DNA of 24,195 nucleotides from Clostridium sp. CAG:273 (GTDB taxonomy: Bacteria > Bacillota > Clostridia > TANB77 > CAG-508): positions 154-24,348 of the forward strand of contig FR901472.1 of the NCBI GenBank assembly GCA_000438355.1. The letters run 5' to 3'. The position numbers and the translations under genes were made by a program. Of the stretch, positions 15,430 to 23,871 are shown one piece after another. Positions within the stretch are counted from its first letter, which is position 1. Each line of letters begins with the position of its first letter. The notes beneath the pieces are model-generated. The model ran no database searches. It had not been told where the DNA came from and saw nothing but the letters and a program-made list of their open reading frames with translations.

Positions 15430-18228
15430 ATGGGAAAAATATTTTCTAACAAGAATTTAATAATAAAAATAGCAACTATCTTAGTAATTGTTATATTATT
15501 TAACTTTATAAATCCAGGAATAAGTTTTGGGGCAGTATCTGGTGGTATTGGAGGAGTATTATTTGAGCCAATAAAAGACTTGGTTTTAGCTATTGGCGAC
15601 GGTATTGTTAATATTATGCAAAATGTTATATTTGGCACAGATGTATCATTACTGAAATTAGAGCACAGTACTTCGAATGTTCCTGTAATACTTGGAGCAA
15701 TTGGAGGAGCAATTGCAGGCACTATTTCTATTATTGTTGGTGTTGCAGGAGCACCATTTACTGGAGGACTTAGCTTGGGAGCTGTTGCAGCAGGACTTAG
15801 TATTTTTGGAACTACAGTTGTAGCAGCGGGAGCAACAGCTTTTGTAGTTTCATATGTTGCAGAACAAGCATTACCACAGGACTTTTATCTACCAATGTAT
15901 GCAATAAGCCCATATGAAATATTTGCAAATAAAGTTGCAATGTTAGATGTAAATTTTTTTCAACCAAATAAATATGACGAAGTAGATACTATGGTTGGAG
16001 AAGAAGGAAAAGAACAAAAATCTTCAGCAGCTGAATTACAAGGCACAATTGCAAAATGGTATGTATCTATTAGAAATTTTGCAGTTGTAGTTATGATGAT
16101 TATATTGGTTTATGTCGGAATAAGAATAGTAATGAGTAGTGCAGCTGAAGATAGAGCGAAATATAAACAAAGGTTGATGGACTGGATTATTGCAATGTGT
16201 TTATTATTCTTTATGCATTATTTAATGACATTAGCAGTAACAATAACAGAATCTTTGCTAGACTCAATTGATACAGCAAACGAACCTTATTATGTTAGAG
16301 TGGGGTCATCAGATGGAAAACTTGGAGATTATAGATACAATGTTGTTATCCCACCAAAAGATGGAGAAGAAAATAGTGAACCTCAAAAGGAACAAAGTAA
16401 AGTTTTTGATACAGATGAAGGGTCTTTAGCACAAGCATTTAGAGAGCAGGGGGTTATTGTACCAAATGATGATACAGGGTCTGGTGAATACTTTGTATGG
16501 CCAACTAATTTAATGGGAAAAGCGAGAGTAGAATTACAGTTAGAACCTACAGATCGAATGTCAGATGATGACATTTTGGCAAGAAAATTTGGTTTTACAA
16601 TTATATTTATAGCATTAGTTATATATACAATAATGTTTTTATTTAGATATTTAAAAAGATTGATAATGCTAGCGTTTTTAACAATTATTGCACCATTTGT
16701 GGCTATGACATATCCATTAGATAAAATAAGCGATGGAAGTGCACAGGCATTTAATATGTGGGTAAAAGAATATGTATTTAATTTATTAATACAACCGGTA
16801 CACTTAATTTTATATACAATTCTTATAGGTTCAGCAATTGATTTTGCAGCAGATAACTTACTATATGCATTAGCAGCATTAGGATTTATGCTGCCAGCAG
16901 AAAAAATTATGAGAAAGTTCTTCGGATTTGAAAAAGCTTCTACATTAGATAATGGCTCAGCTTTAGGCGGTGCTTTAGCAATGCAAGGTATTAACCAGTT
17001 GAGAAGAATTGGATTTGGAGGTTCAAAAAAAGGAGCAAAAGGTGGTACAGGAGGAAATGCAACACCAACTTCAAAAATTAATAAATTTAATAATAGGCCT
17101 CCAGATAAAGGAAAAAGTCCGTCAGAATTATTAGCTAGTGGAGAAGGACAAGGTTTAGATGCAAAATCAGTAGGCATTGCAGCAGGAGGACAAGCTGTAA
17201 GTGATAATGGAATACAAGCTTCATTAAATGGATCTGAAGGAGAGCCGATGTACAGAACATCCGCAGAAGGAATGAGAATAAAAGAAGATATGGCAGCAGC
17301 AAGACAGTTAATGGATGAAGCAAAGACAGATGAAGAAAGAAACATAGCAAGACAGATGATGAATGATGTAAGAGAAAGTGACTCTAGAGGAGTTGGACAG
17401 TATTTGCATGATAAAATGCAAGAAAGTGCATTTGGAAGAGCCATAACTAGTGCTGCTGGTGCGCCTGTTAGATTTACTAGTAATGCAGTTAATGGTGCAA
17501 GAGAAATGGCCGGAAAAGCAGTACGAAGGGCAGTCCCAAAACCAATTAGAACTTCAGTTAGAGGAGCTTCTGCGGTACTGGGTGCAGGCGCAAAATATGT
17601 AGCACCTAGAGCAGCAAAATTAGCAGTTAGAGGAACAGTAGCTGGTGCTGCTGCAATGGGAGGAATTGCAGCAGGATTGGTATCAGAAGACTATGCTAAT
17701 GTGGCTAAATGGGGAGCTGCTGGAGCAGGAGCTGGTTGGATAGCTGGTGGAGGACTTGGACAAGTACCAGGTAAATTAGAAGAAACTAGGGATTCAATAG
17801 TAGATGCTGCGCAAAAAGGTGATACAATTTATACGTTAGCAGCAAAGGGAGATAAAGCAGAGAAGGAAAGACAGAAGAAGATATCAGATGCAATGGCAAT
17901 GAAAGATAAAGGCAGAAGGGATTTATATTCAAGAAAACTTAATGTTAGAGGAGAAAAGTTAAATGAAGTTTTAAAAGATTCTCAAAAGTTCAGAGAGAGT
18001 GGAGTTACAAATGACGATATAATTATAAAAGCAATGAAACTTGATGGATTTGGAGATGGTAGAGTTTCTAAAGAAAAAATTATATTAGCAGGATTAGCAG
18101 AACAAGTTAATGGAGAACGTAAAGCTTTAGAGTATATAAAGAAGGGACTAAAAGAAAAAGGACTATCAGATAATGATATTAAGAAATATGCAGATGGAAT
18201 TAGTGACATATATGACTGGAATGCATAA
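15430..18228 (+). CDS. VirB6/TrbL-like T4SS channel protein with long C-terminal tail
   Basis: A 932-residue polytopic protein. An N-terminal signal or anchor segment (10-28) and a Gly/Ala-rich hydrophobic region (84-143) come first. Helices follow at about 216-235 and 252-277, then an extracytoplasmic hydrophilic stretch (278-387) and further helices at about 388-405, 410-428, 449-470 and 474-489. This is the TrbL/VirB6 arrangement found in Gram-positive T4SS loci. Residues 229-255 (VGIRIVMSSAAEDRAKYKQR..DW) repeat the loop pattern of the pilins. Beyond residue 500 lies a 430-residue tail, Gly/Ala-rich and basic in places (e.g. KYVAPRAAKLAVRGTVAGA), predicted to be cytoplasmic. GGAGG at 15421-15425 supports ATG 15430; ATG 15426 is out of frame. 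Confidence 0.87.
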   Translation: MGKIFSNKNLIIKIATILVIVILFNFINPGISFGAVSGGIGGVLFEPIKDLVLAIGDGIVNIMQNVIFGTDVSLLKLEHSTSNVPVILGAIGGAIAGTISIIVGVAGAPFTGGLSLGAVAAGLSIFGTTVVAAGATAFVVSYVAEQALPQDFYLPMYAISPYEIFANKVAMLDVNFFQPNKYDEVDTMVGEEGKEQKSSAAELQGTIAKWYVSIRNFAVVVMMIILVYVGIRIVMSSAAEDRAKYKQRLMDWIIAMCLLFFMHYLMTLAVTITESLLDSIDTANEPYYVRVGSSDGKLGDYRYNVVIPPKDGEENSEPQKEQSKVFDTDEGSLAQAFREQGVIVPNDDTGSGEYFVWPTNLMGKARVELQLEPTDRMSDDDILARKFGFTIIFIALVIYTIMFLFRYLKRLIMLAFLTIIAPFVAMTYPLDKISDGSAQAFNMWVKEYVFNLLIQPVHLILYTILIGSAIDFAADNLLYALAALGFMLPAEKIMRKFFGFEKASTLDNGSALGGALAMQGINQLRRIGFGGSKKGAKGGTGGNATPTSKINKFNNRPPDKGKSPSELLASGEGQGLDAKSVGIAAGGQAVSDNGIQASLNGSEGEPMYRTSAEGMRIKEDMAAARQLMDEAKTDEERNIARQMMNDVRESDSRGVGQYLHDKMQESAFGRAITSAAGAPVRFTSNAVNGAREMAGKAVRRAVPKPIRTSVRGASAVLGAGAKYVAPRAAKLAVRGTVAGAAAMGGIAAGLVSEDYANVAKWGAAGAGAGWIAGGGLGQVPGKLEETRDSIVDAAQKGDTIYTLAAKGDKAEKERQKKISDAMAMKDKGRRDLYSRKLNVRGEKLNEVLKDSQKFRESGVTNDDIIIKAMKLDGFGDGRVSKEKIILAGLAEQVNGERKALEYIKKGLKEKGLSDNDIKKYADGISDIYDWNA

Positions 18229-18240
18229 AATTTAAGTAAA

Positions 18241-18335
18241 TATACCTCAAATATTAGAGGAATAGATTTATTATATATTAAACGAGATTCGTCTAATATT
18301 CATATAAATTTAAAGTTCTAGTATTTTGAGGTATA
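18241..18335. repeat. 95-nt nested palindromic element between virB6 and the next gene
   Basis: Outer arms TATACCTCAAATA (18241-18253) and TATTTTGAGGTATA (18322-18335) pair with one bulge. Inside, ATATTAAACGA (18275-18285) and TCGTCTAATAT (18289-18299) form a tight hairpin with a 3-nt GAT loop and one mismatch. A competing pair, AATATTAG (18250-18257) with CTAATATT (18293-18300), cannot form at the same time as the other two. No full T tract follows, so it is not a simple terminator; a regulatory RNA structure or a small palindromic (MITE-like) unit are both possible. Confidence 0.6.
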
Positions 18336-18364
18336 ATTTTATTATAGAATAGATAGGTGAAAAG

Positions 18365-19327
18365 ATGAAAGAAAAAATATTAACTTTTTATAATAATAAT
18401 AAAAGAAAGATTTTACTTATTTTAATAGTTATAGTTATTTTAATAGCTCTACCAAGAGTATTACAGTTTTTTACAAAAGGTACAGAAAATGAGCCAATAA
18501 ATTTAAATGAAAAAAAAGATCCTGTACAAAATAATTTGAACACATCGGTAATAGAAACAGAAGAATCTGTTATTTCTGGAGAAAATTTAGATACTAGCCA
18601 AAAAACATATGTAGAATTAATAGATAATTTTGTAGTCGCATGTAACAATGGAAATATTGAAAAAGCATATGGTTTTTTGTCTACCGATTGTAGAGAAGAA
18701 TTATATCCTAGTATGGAAAGTTTTAAAGATAATTATTATAATCAAGTATTTCATAATGGAAAGAAAACGGCACTTATTAAAAATTGGATGAATAATATTT
18801 TTAAAATAGATTATACAAATGACATACTTTCTTCTGGTGTATATAATGAAGATGAAAATATACAGGAGTATATAACAGTAGTAGATGATAATGGAAATAT
18901 AAAATTAAATATTAATAATTATATAGGAAAAACAGAAATAAATAGAACAACTAATTATATGAACATACAAGTCAAAGTTTTAAGTAAAAAAATTTATATG
19001 GACTATGAAGTATATACATTTGAAATTCAAAATAATAGTAAAGATGGTATCCTACTTGATGACAGACAGAATATAGAAACTATGTATATAGAAGATGATT
19101 CCGGAAATAAATACGAAGCATATACACATGAACTAACAAATTCAATGTTAACTGTTCCTTCGGGAGCAACAAGAAATATTAATATAAAGTATTATAATAA
19201 ATATAGTACAAATAAAATTATGGAAAAGGTTGTTTTCTCGAAAGTGATATTAAATAATGAATGGTATTTGTCATTGGAAAATAAAAATGTATATGATTAT
19301 TATGGAATAATTGAATTAGGATTATAA
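18365..19327 (+). CDS. Bitopic T4SS-locus protein with NTF2-like region (VirB8-like candidate)
   Basis: I do not recognise a specific family. The 320-residue protein has a short basic cytoplasmic N-terminus, one membrane helix (residues 15-34), a polar linker, and an extracytoplasmic part. Residues about 80-175 (YVELIDNFVVACNNGNIEKAYGFLSTDCREEL...) look like an NTF2-like fold, where a helix is followed by AYxxLSxxC and beta strands. The C-terminal part (about 195-315) is beta-rich, with an immunoglobulin-like pattern (YEVYTFEIQNNSKDGILLDD). Single-helix NTF2-fold proteins in Gram-positive T4SS loci serve as VirB8-like assembly factors, which this topology and location fit. The ribosome binding site is AGGTG near 18355. 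The call is an inference from topology and context. Confidence 0.6.
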   Translation: MKEKILTFYNNNKRKILLILIVIVILIALPRVLQFFTKGTENEPINLNEKKDPVQNNLNTSVIETEESVISGENLDTSQKTYVELIDNFVVACNNGNIEKAYGFLSTDCREELYPSMESFKDNYYNQVFHNGKKTALIKNWMNNIFKIDYTNDILSSGVYNEDENIQEYITVVDDNGNIKLNINNYIGKTEINRTTNYMNIQVKVLSKKIYMDYEVYTFEIQNNSKDGILLDDRQNIETMYIEDDSGNKYEAYTHELTNSMLTVPSGATRNINIKYYNKYSTNKIMEKVVFSKVILNNEWYLSLENKNVYDYYGIIELGL

Positions 19328-19348
19328 AATGAAATAATAGGAGTAAAT

Positions 19349-22334
19349 ATGGAAGGAAATTCAAACAATAACTTTAGAAATGTTGTAAACATAGCTAAAA
19401 GAGCAGTAAAGACAACATTGAAAATTATTACAAGACCATTTCTTATAATTGCAATAATCATTATAGCAGTTTTAATTTTAATTGCCGCAATTAAATATTT
19501 TATTACATTAGATGATGGTACTCATAAGGATAATGATTGGTCTAATACACCATATGCTACAAAACAATATATGGGTTCAACAAATATTGGTTCAGATGGA
19601 AAATTATCAACTTCAATGTCTGCAAAAGAGTTATGGGATAAAATGATTGAGAATGGAAGCCGTGTGGACGAATATTTAGAAGGACCAGAAGAACTTGTAA
19701 AATTAATGAAGGCAGAGATGATAACCCAATATTTAGACACAAGAGCTAATCCAGATGAAGAAATTAATTGGGATACAATATTAGATCCAAATTCTAAAGA
19801 TGTACAGGGGATAATAAAATTAAAAAGAGCTGATACATCTGGAAATATAAAAACTATGACATATGTAGATCCTGAAACTTTTCAAATGTATATAAATACA
19901 TATAATCAAACAGGAAGTACAGCTGATAGAGAAAGAGCATTAAGTCATTTTACATTAGAAAAGGCTTATATAGGAACTAGCCCTACTACTGGAACTATAA
20001 AAGCTGGAACTGTTATAGAAGTTCCAGAAGGCATGCGGAACAGGATTCACATACATGTCATGGCAACAAATAACTTCTACTACTTCTACACAATATAAAT
20101 TGCGTGAACAGGCTGGAATGAATTTCGATGAAGAAGGTTTTGGAATTATTAATGGAAGATATGTTATAGCGTGTACAACGACATTTGGACAAGTAGGAGA
20201 CTATTTAGACGTATATCTGGAAAATGGAATAGTTTTACCCTGCATTATAGGAGATATAAAGAATCAAAATAACGAAGGATGTAATCAATGGGGGCATAAA
20301 AATGGAAAAAATGTAGTAGAGTTTATAGTAGACAGAAATATTTGGTATGTTGGTAATTATGATAATCCAGGGACAAGTTCTAATAAACCAGAATGGAATT
20401 CAAAAGTTACTAAAATAGTAAATGGAGGAAGTTATTTTGTAAATCCAGACTTTGGAAAAGATGAAAAAATTGATTCTAATAAAGATGAAAGTGATAATGA
20501 TGCTACACAAAATGACGATGCCTCAACAGATAAAGATATATTAAAATGGCCAACAGATGGTAACAGGATTACATCATATTTTGGTCCAAGAGCACAACCA
20601 ATAGCTGGAGCATCTACATATCACGAAGCTATTGATATTGGTGTACCAGAGGGAACAAATGTATATGCATGTCAAGATGGTGTAGTAACAACTGCAAGTT
20701 ATAGTAATTCTGCTGGAAATATGGTTGTTATAGACCATGGTAATGGATTAGTTTCAAAGTATTTTCATAATAAGGAGCTTAAAGTTTCAGTTGGAGAAAC
20801 AGTAACAAAGGGACAAATTATTGCTATATCTGGAAATACAGGAAATTCTACAGGTGCACACTTACATTTTGGTATTTATAGCAATGGTACAGCTGTAGAT
20901 CCATTAGGATTTAAATATGATAATGGTTTGGGTTCAGGAACAGGAGAATTTAATGGAAATGCAGGTACACTTTCTACATCTTCTACAATATATGCAAAAG
21001 TTGCTACTTGGTCAGAAAATACAGACCGTGTAGAAACTAATGACCCAGAAGTGCAAGCATATGATAAAACTACATATAATATGAGAGCAACAAATATAAA
21101 TTATCAATCATTAGTTAGCAAATTTACAATGCCATTTGATTATTTATGGGCATTTTTAGTAACATGTAATAGCAAAGACTTTGTAATGGCCTTAACAGAT
21201 TTAGTATATGCAAGTGAAATGGAAATTACAGTTTACGATAATTTAACAATAGATACTAACGTTACAGTAACTACAAGAGAAGATACAATAACAACTACTT
21301 CAACAGATCCAACAACAGGAGAAACAACTACTTCAACAGAAACAGTGACATATACTACAACACATACTACTATAGATAAAACTAATACTATAAATACAGT
21401 ATTAACAAAGGCAAATGTATGGTATGTTAACTATTCACAACAGTATACATATTCTAGTCCAACAACTACTACTTCTGGAACAGATGATAATAAACATACG
21501 ACAGAAACTCAGAAATATATTTCATCACCAGCAGTTGTAAAAGAAAAAGTAGAATTAAATCCACCAGATGGGGAAGAAAACTTTGTTAGTTTAATAAAAA
21601 ATAGAAAATATTTTACAGCATATAATAGTATTTTGAGTGCTAGAGAGTGGTTATTTAACATATTAGAAAAGAATAAAACAACAAAAGATATGGTTGATTT
21701 AACGAAATATTTATTATATAAGGCGACAGACGATCCTAGTTTTGGAGTAACTGAATTCAATTTTGATATATTTACTATGCAAGATGCTATAATTGGAGGA
21801 GGCAGTTTTAACGGAGATTCTATTACTTTAGGAACATATACATTTCCACATTATAAACAAAAAGATTATCCTGGATCATATGGAACATCAACAATACCGA
21901 AAGCTGGTTGTGGTCCTACTAGTTTAGCAATGATTTTATCAGGAATAAAGAATGATCCAAATATTAATCCTCAAACTGTTGTGGCTAATATTAAGGAATA
22001 TTGGCCTAATGGAAGCTATTATGTTCCTGGAGCTGGTTCAAGCCATTGCATTTTTAGTAGTAGTTTCTTACAAAAATATTATGGAGTAACATCGCAAATG
22101 AATATAAGTCAAGAAACAGCTTTAGAAGCACTAGAAAAAGGATACCCTGTAATTGGAGGAGAAACAGGACATATTTTAGCTATAGTACCTGTTTCAGAAG
22201 AATTAAAAGCACAAGGATATAAATTTTACATATTAGATTCTGCAAGAGGACATGACGGAAAATATAAATCAGTAGCAGAGGCAGATGCTGTGGTGAGAGG
22301 TAATTTAAGATTTATTGCAATAATTATGCCATAA
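19349..22334 (+). CDS. Membrane-anchored cell-wall hydrolase, M23 + C39-like, requires a +1 frameshift at a CGG codon
   Basis: With one base skipped at CGG 20036-20038 the gene encodes about 994 residues. An N-terminal helix (residues 28-49) puts the rest outside the cell. The shift lies between a +1-frame TAG at 20016 and the 0-frame TAA at 20096, giving ...EVPEGM-GTGFTYMSWQQ... across the join. Next come a beta-rich domain (20120-20340) and an M23/LytM endopeptidase (20550-20920) with HEAID (His at 20622, Asp at 20634) and GAHLHFG (His at 20859 and 20865). A Thr-rich linker (21240-21500) leads to a C39-like cysteine peptidase with Cys at 21909 (AGCGPTS), His at 22170 (GHILA) and Asp at 22236. 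It probably opens peptidoglycan for the T4SS, in the role of VirB1 or CwlT. Read without the shift it would be two proteins, 249 and up to 759 residues. Confidence 0.85.
20036..20039 (+). other. Candidate +1 frameshift site CGG-A in the M23/C39 gene
   Basis: The 0-frame reads ATG CGG AAC AGG; skipping the C gives ATG GGA ACA GGA (Met-Gly-Thr-Gly) and continues into the long downstream frame. CGG is codon 230 of the 5' frame and the second of only two in-frame CGG codons seen in the window. Confidence 0.6.
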
Positions 22335-22387
22335 TATACTTTGTATTATTATAAAGTATATATAAAAATTATAATAAAGGAGTAACT

Positions 22388-23677
22388 ATGGAGAAAACGC
22401 AGAGAAAAATATTAATAGCTATAATGCTAATAATTATATTAGTAATTATTTGTATTACAATATTATTGATATATTTTGTAAAAAACAATGAAGATATAAC
22501 AAATAATAAGCAAGAAACAGCAAAAAATGAATATGAAAATGTATTTTATGAAATTGACGAGATAGAAGTTGATAATAAAATAAGATTGGTGGATAGTCAA
22601 AATCAATATTATTCTGTAAAATCTTGCATAGAGAATTACTATCAAAGAATTTTAAACTTAGAAAAACAAAAGGTTTATGATATTTTAGATACTAGATATA
22701 TACAAGATAATGCTATAACTCAAGAAAATATAATTGAGAAAGAAAATGTTGGGAGTTTTACTAATAAAGATTATGTTGTGAAAGAAATGTATATACAAGA
22801 AACAGAAGAAATTTATAGTTACTATATAAATGGATATCTACAAGATCAAGGAAAGAATGCGGATACATATTTTATGGTATTTGTAGACCAATATAATGCA
22901 ACATATTCTATATATCCGATTAAAAGTGAATATTATAATAATATAATAACATTACAAGAAAACATAAATGTTGAAGAAATAGAAAAGAATGAAAATAATG
23001 TATATATAACTGTGACAGTCAGCGATGTGGAAGTGGCTCAAATGTTGTTAAAGAATTATCAGTATCTAATAGAAAATGATATTAAATTAGCTTACGAGAA
23101 ATTAGATAATCAATATAGAACAAAGAAGTTTTCTAATGTAGAAAGATATACACAATATATAAATAATATAGGAATAAAACAAGCGAAAGTTATGCAGTAT
23201 CAAAAGTCTGTATACAATGATTATACACAATATGTAATTTTGGATGAGAATGGAAGATATTACATATTTAAAGAAAGTTCAGTCATGAATTATTCTGTTC
23301 TACTAGATATGTATACTGTGGAATTACAGGAATTTACAGATAAATACAATAGTGCGAAGGGCGAAGAAAAAGTACAATATAATCTTCAACTTTGGTTTAG
23401 CGCAATAAATGATGGTGATTATTCTTATGCATATAGTAAGTTAGACCAAACGTATAAAAATAACAATTTCCCAACACAAACAGATTTTGAAAATTATATG
23501 AAAACAAATTTTTATGCTCAAAATAAATTAGGATATACATCATATGAGAAAAATGGGGATTTATATATTTATAAAATGGTAATTACAAATGGAGAGAACT
23601 CTTCTCAAACAATAGAGAAACAATTTGTAGTAAAATTATTAGAAGGAACCAACTTCGTAATGTCATTTGAAAAATAG
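22388..23677 (+). CDS. Bitopic T4SS-locus protein with repeated NTF2-like segments
   Basis: Not a family I can name. The 429-residue protein has a short basic N-terminus, one membrane helix (residues 8-31) and an extracytoplasmic part that seems to hold three related units. Unit one starts near residue 77 (CIENYYQRILNLEKQKVYDILDTRY). Unit two starts near 217 (LLKNYQYLIENDIKLAYEKLDNQYRTKKF) and unit three near 332 (NLQLWFSAINDGDYSYAYSKLDQTYKNNNF). Each has a helix, then a (V/A)Y-x-x-(L)-D-x-x-Y pattern and a beta-rich stretch, as in NTF2-like folds. Units two and three are clearly alike. It shares topology with the product at 18365, and both flank the wall hydrolase. A VirB8-like scaffold or wall-spanning role is an inference. 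AAAGGAG precedes ATG 22388. Confidence 0.6.
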   Translation: MEKTQRKILIAIMLIIILVIICITILLIYFVKNNEDITNNKQETAKNEYENVFYEIDEIEVDNKIRLVDSQNQYYSVKSCIENYYQRILNLEKQKVYDILDTRYIQDNAITQENIIEKENVGSFTNKDYVVKEMYIQETEEIYSYYINGYLQDQGKNADTYFMVFVDQYNATYSIYPIKSEYYNNIITLQENINVEEIEKNENNVYITVTVSDVEVAQMLLKNYQYLIENDIKLAYEKLDNQYRTKKFSNVERYTQYINNIGIKQAKVMQYQKSVYNDYTQYVILDENGRYYIFKESSVMNYSVLLDMYTVELQEFTDKYNSAKGEEKVQYNLQLWFSAINDGDYSYAYSKLDQTYKNNNFPTQTDFENYMKTNFYAQNKLGYTSYEKNGDLYIYKMVITNGENSSQTIEKQFVVKLLEGTNFVMSFEK

Positions 23678-23743
23678 AATTCAAAGTATCAAAAGAAAAT
23701 ATTAAAATAGTAATGTAAAAAGAAAAAATCAATTATAAATAAT

Positions 23744-23779
23744 AAAAAATTGGTGGAATATATATTCTACCAATTTTTT
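23744..23779. terminator. Rho-independent terminator after the T4SS operon, possibly bidirectional
   Basis: AAAAAATTGGTGGAATAT (23744-23761) and ATATTCTACCAATTTTTT (23762-23779) are perfectly complementary but for one G-U, giving a long hairpin with A and T tracts on either side. It can act on both strands. It lies 67 nt after the last complete T4SS-locus gene. Confidence 0.9.
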
Positions 23780-23780
23780 A

Positions 23781-23789
23781 TGTTATAAT
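23781..23789 (+). promoter_or_regulatory. Extended -10 promoter of the last gene
   Basis: TGT directly before TATAAT (23784-23789) gives an extended -10 element. The -35 position falls inside the preceding terminator and is poor. Confidence 0.5.
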
Positions 23790-23824
23790 ATAAACAAAAA
23801 AACAAAATTTACAAAAAACTAATA

Positions 23825-23861
23825 GGAAGGAGAATATGAGTATTTAAGATGAAATACTCAT
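23825..23861 (+). promoter_or_regulatory. Ribosome binding site followed by a hairpin that contains a dead-end start codon
   Basis: GGAAGGAG (23825-23832) is followed after 3 nt by ATGAGTATTT (23836-23845), which pairs perfectly with AAATACTCAT (23852-23861) around a 6-nt loop. The ATG opens only Met-Ser-Ile before TAA (23845-23847). The long open frame resumes beyond the hairpin, at GTG 23863 or ATG 23872. Confidence 0.65.
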
Positions 23862-23871
23862 TGTGCAATTT

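Noticed and set aside
16383..17444. Long open frame of 353 codons on the - strand opposite virB6, and many shorter - strand frames
   Set aside because: They lie antisense to well-supported genes, lack ribosome binding sites and recognisable domains, and have composition typical of the reverse complement of AT-rich coding sequence.
22336..22366. Hairpin TATACTTT/AAAGTATA between the hydrolase and the next gene as a terminator
   Set aside because: It is A/T only, short and not followed by a T tract; the next gene is more likely co-transcribed.
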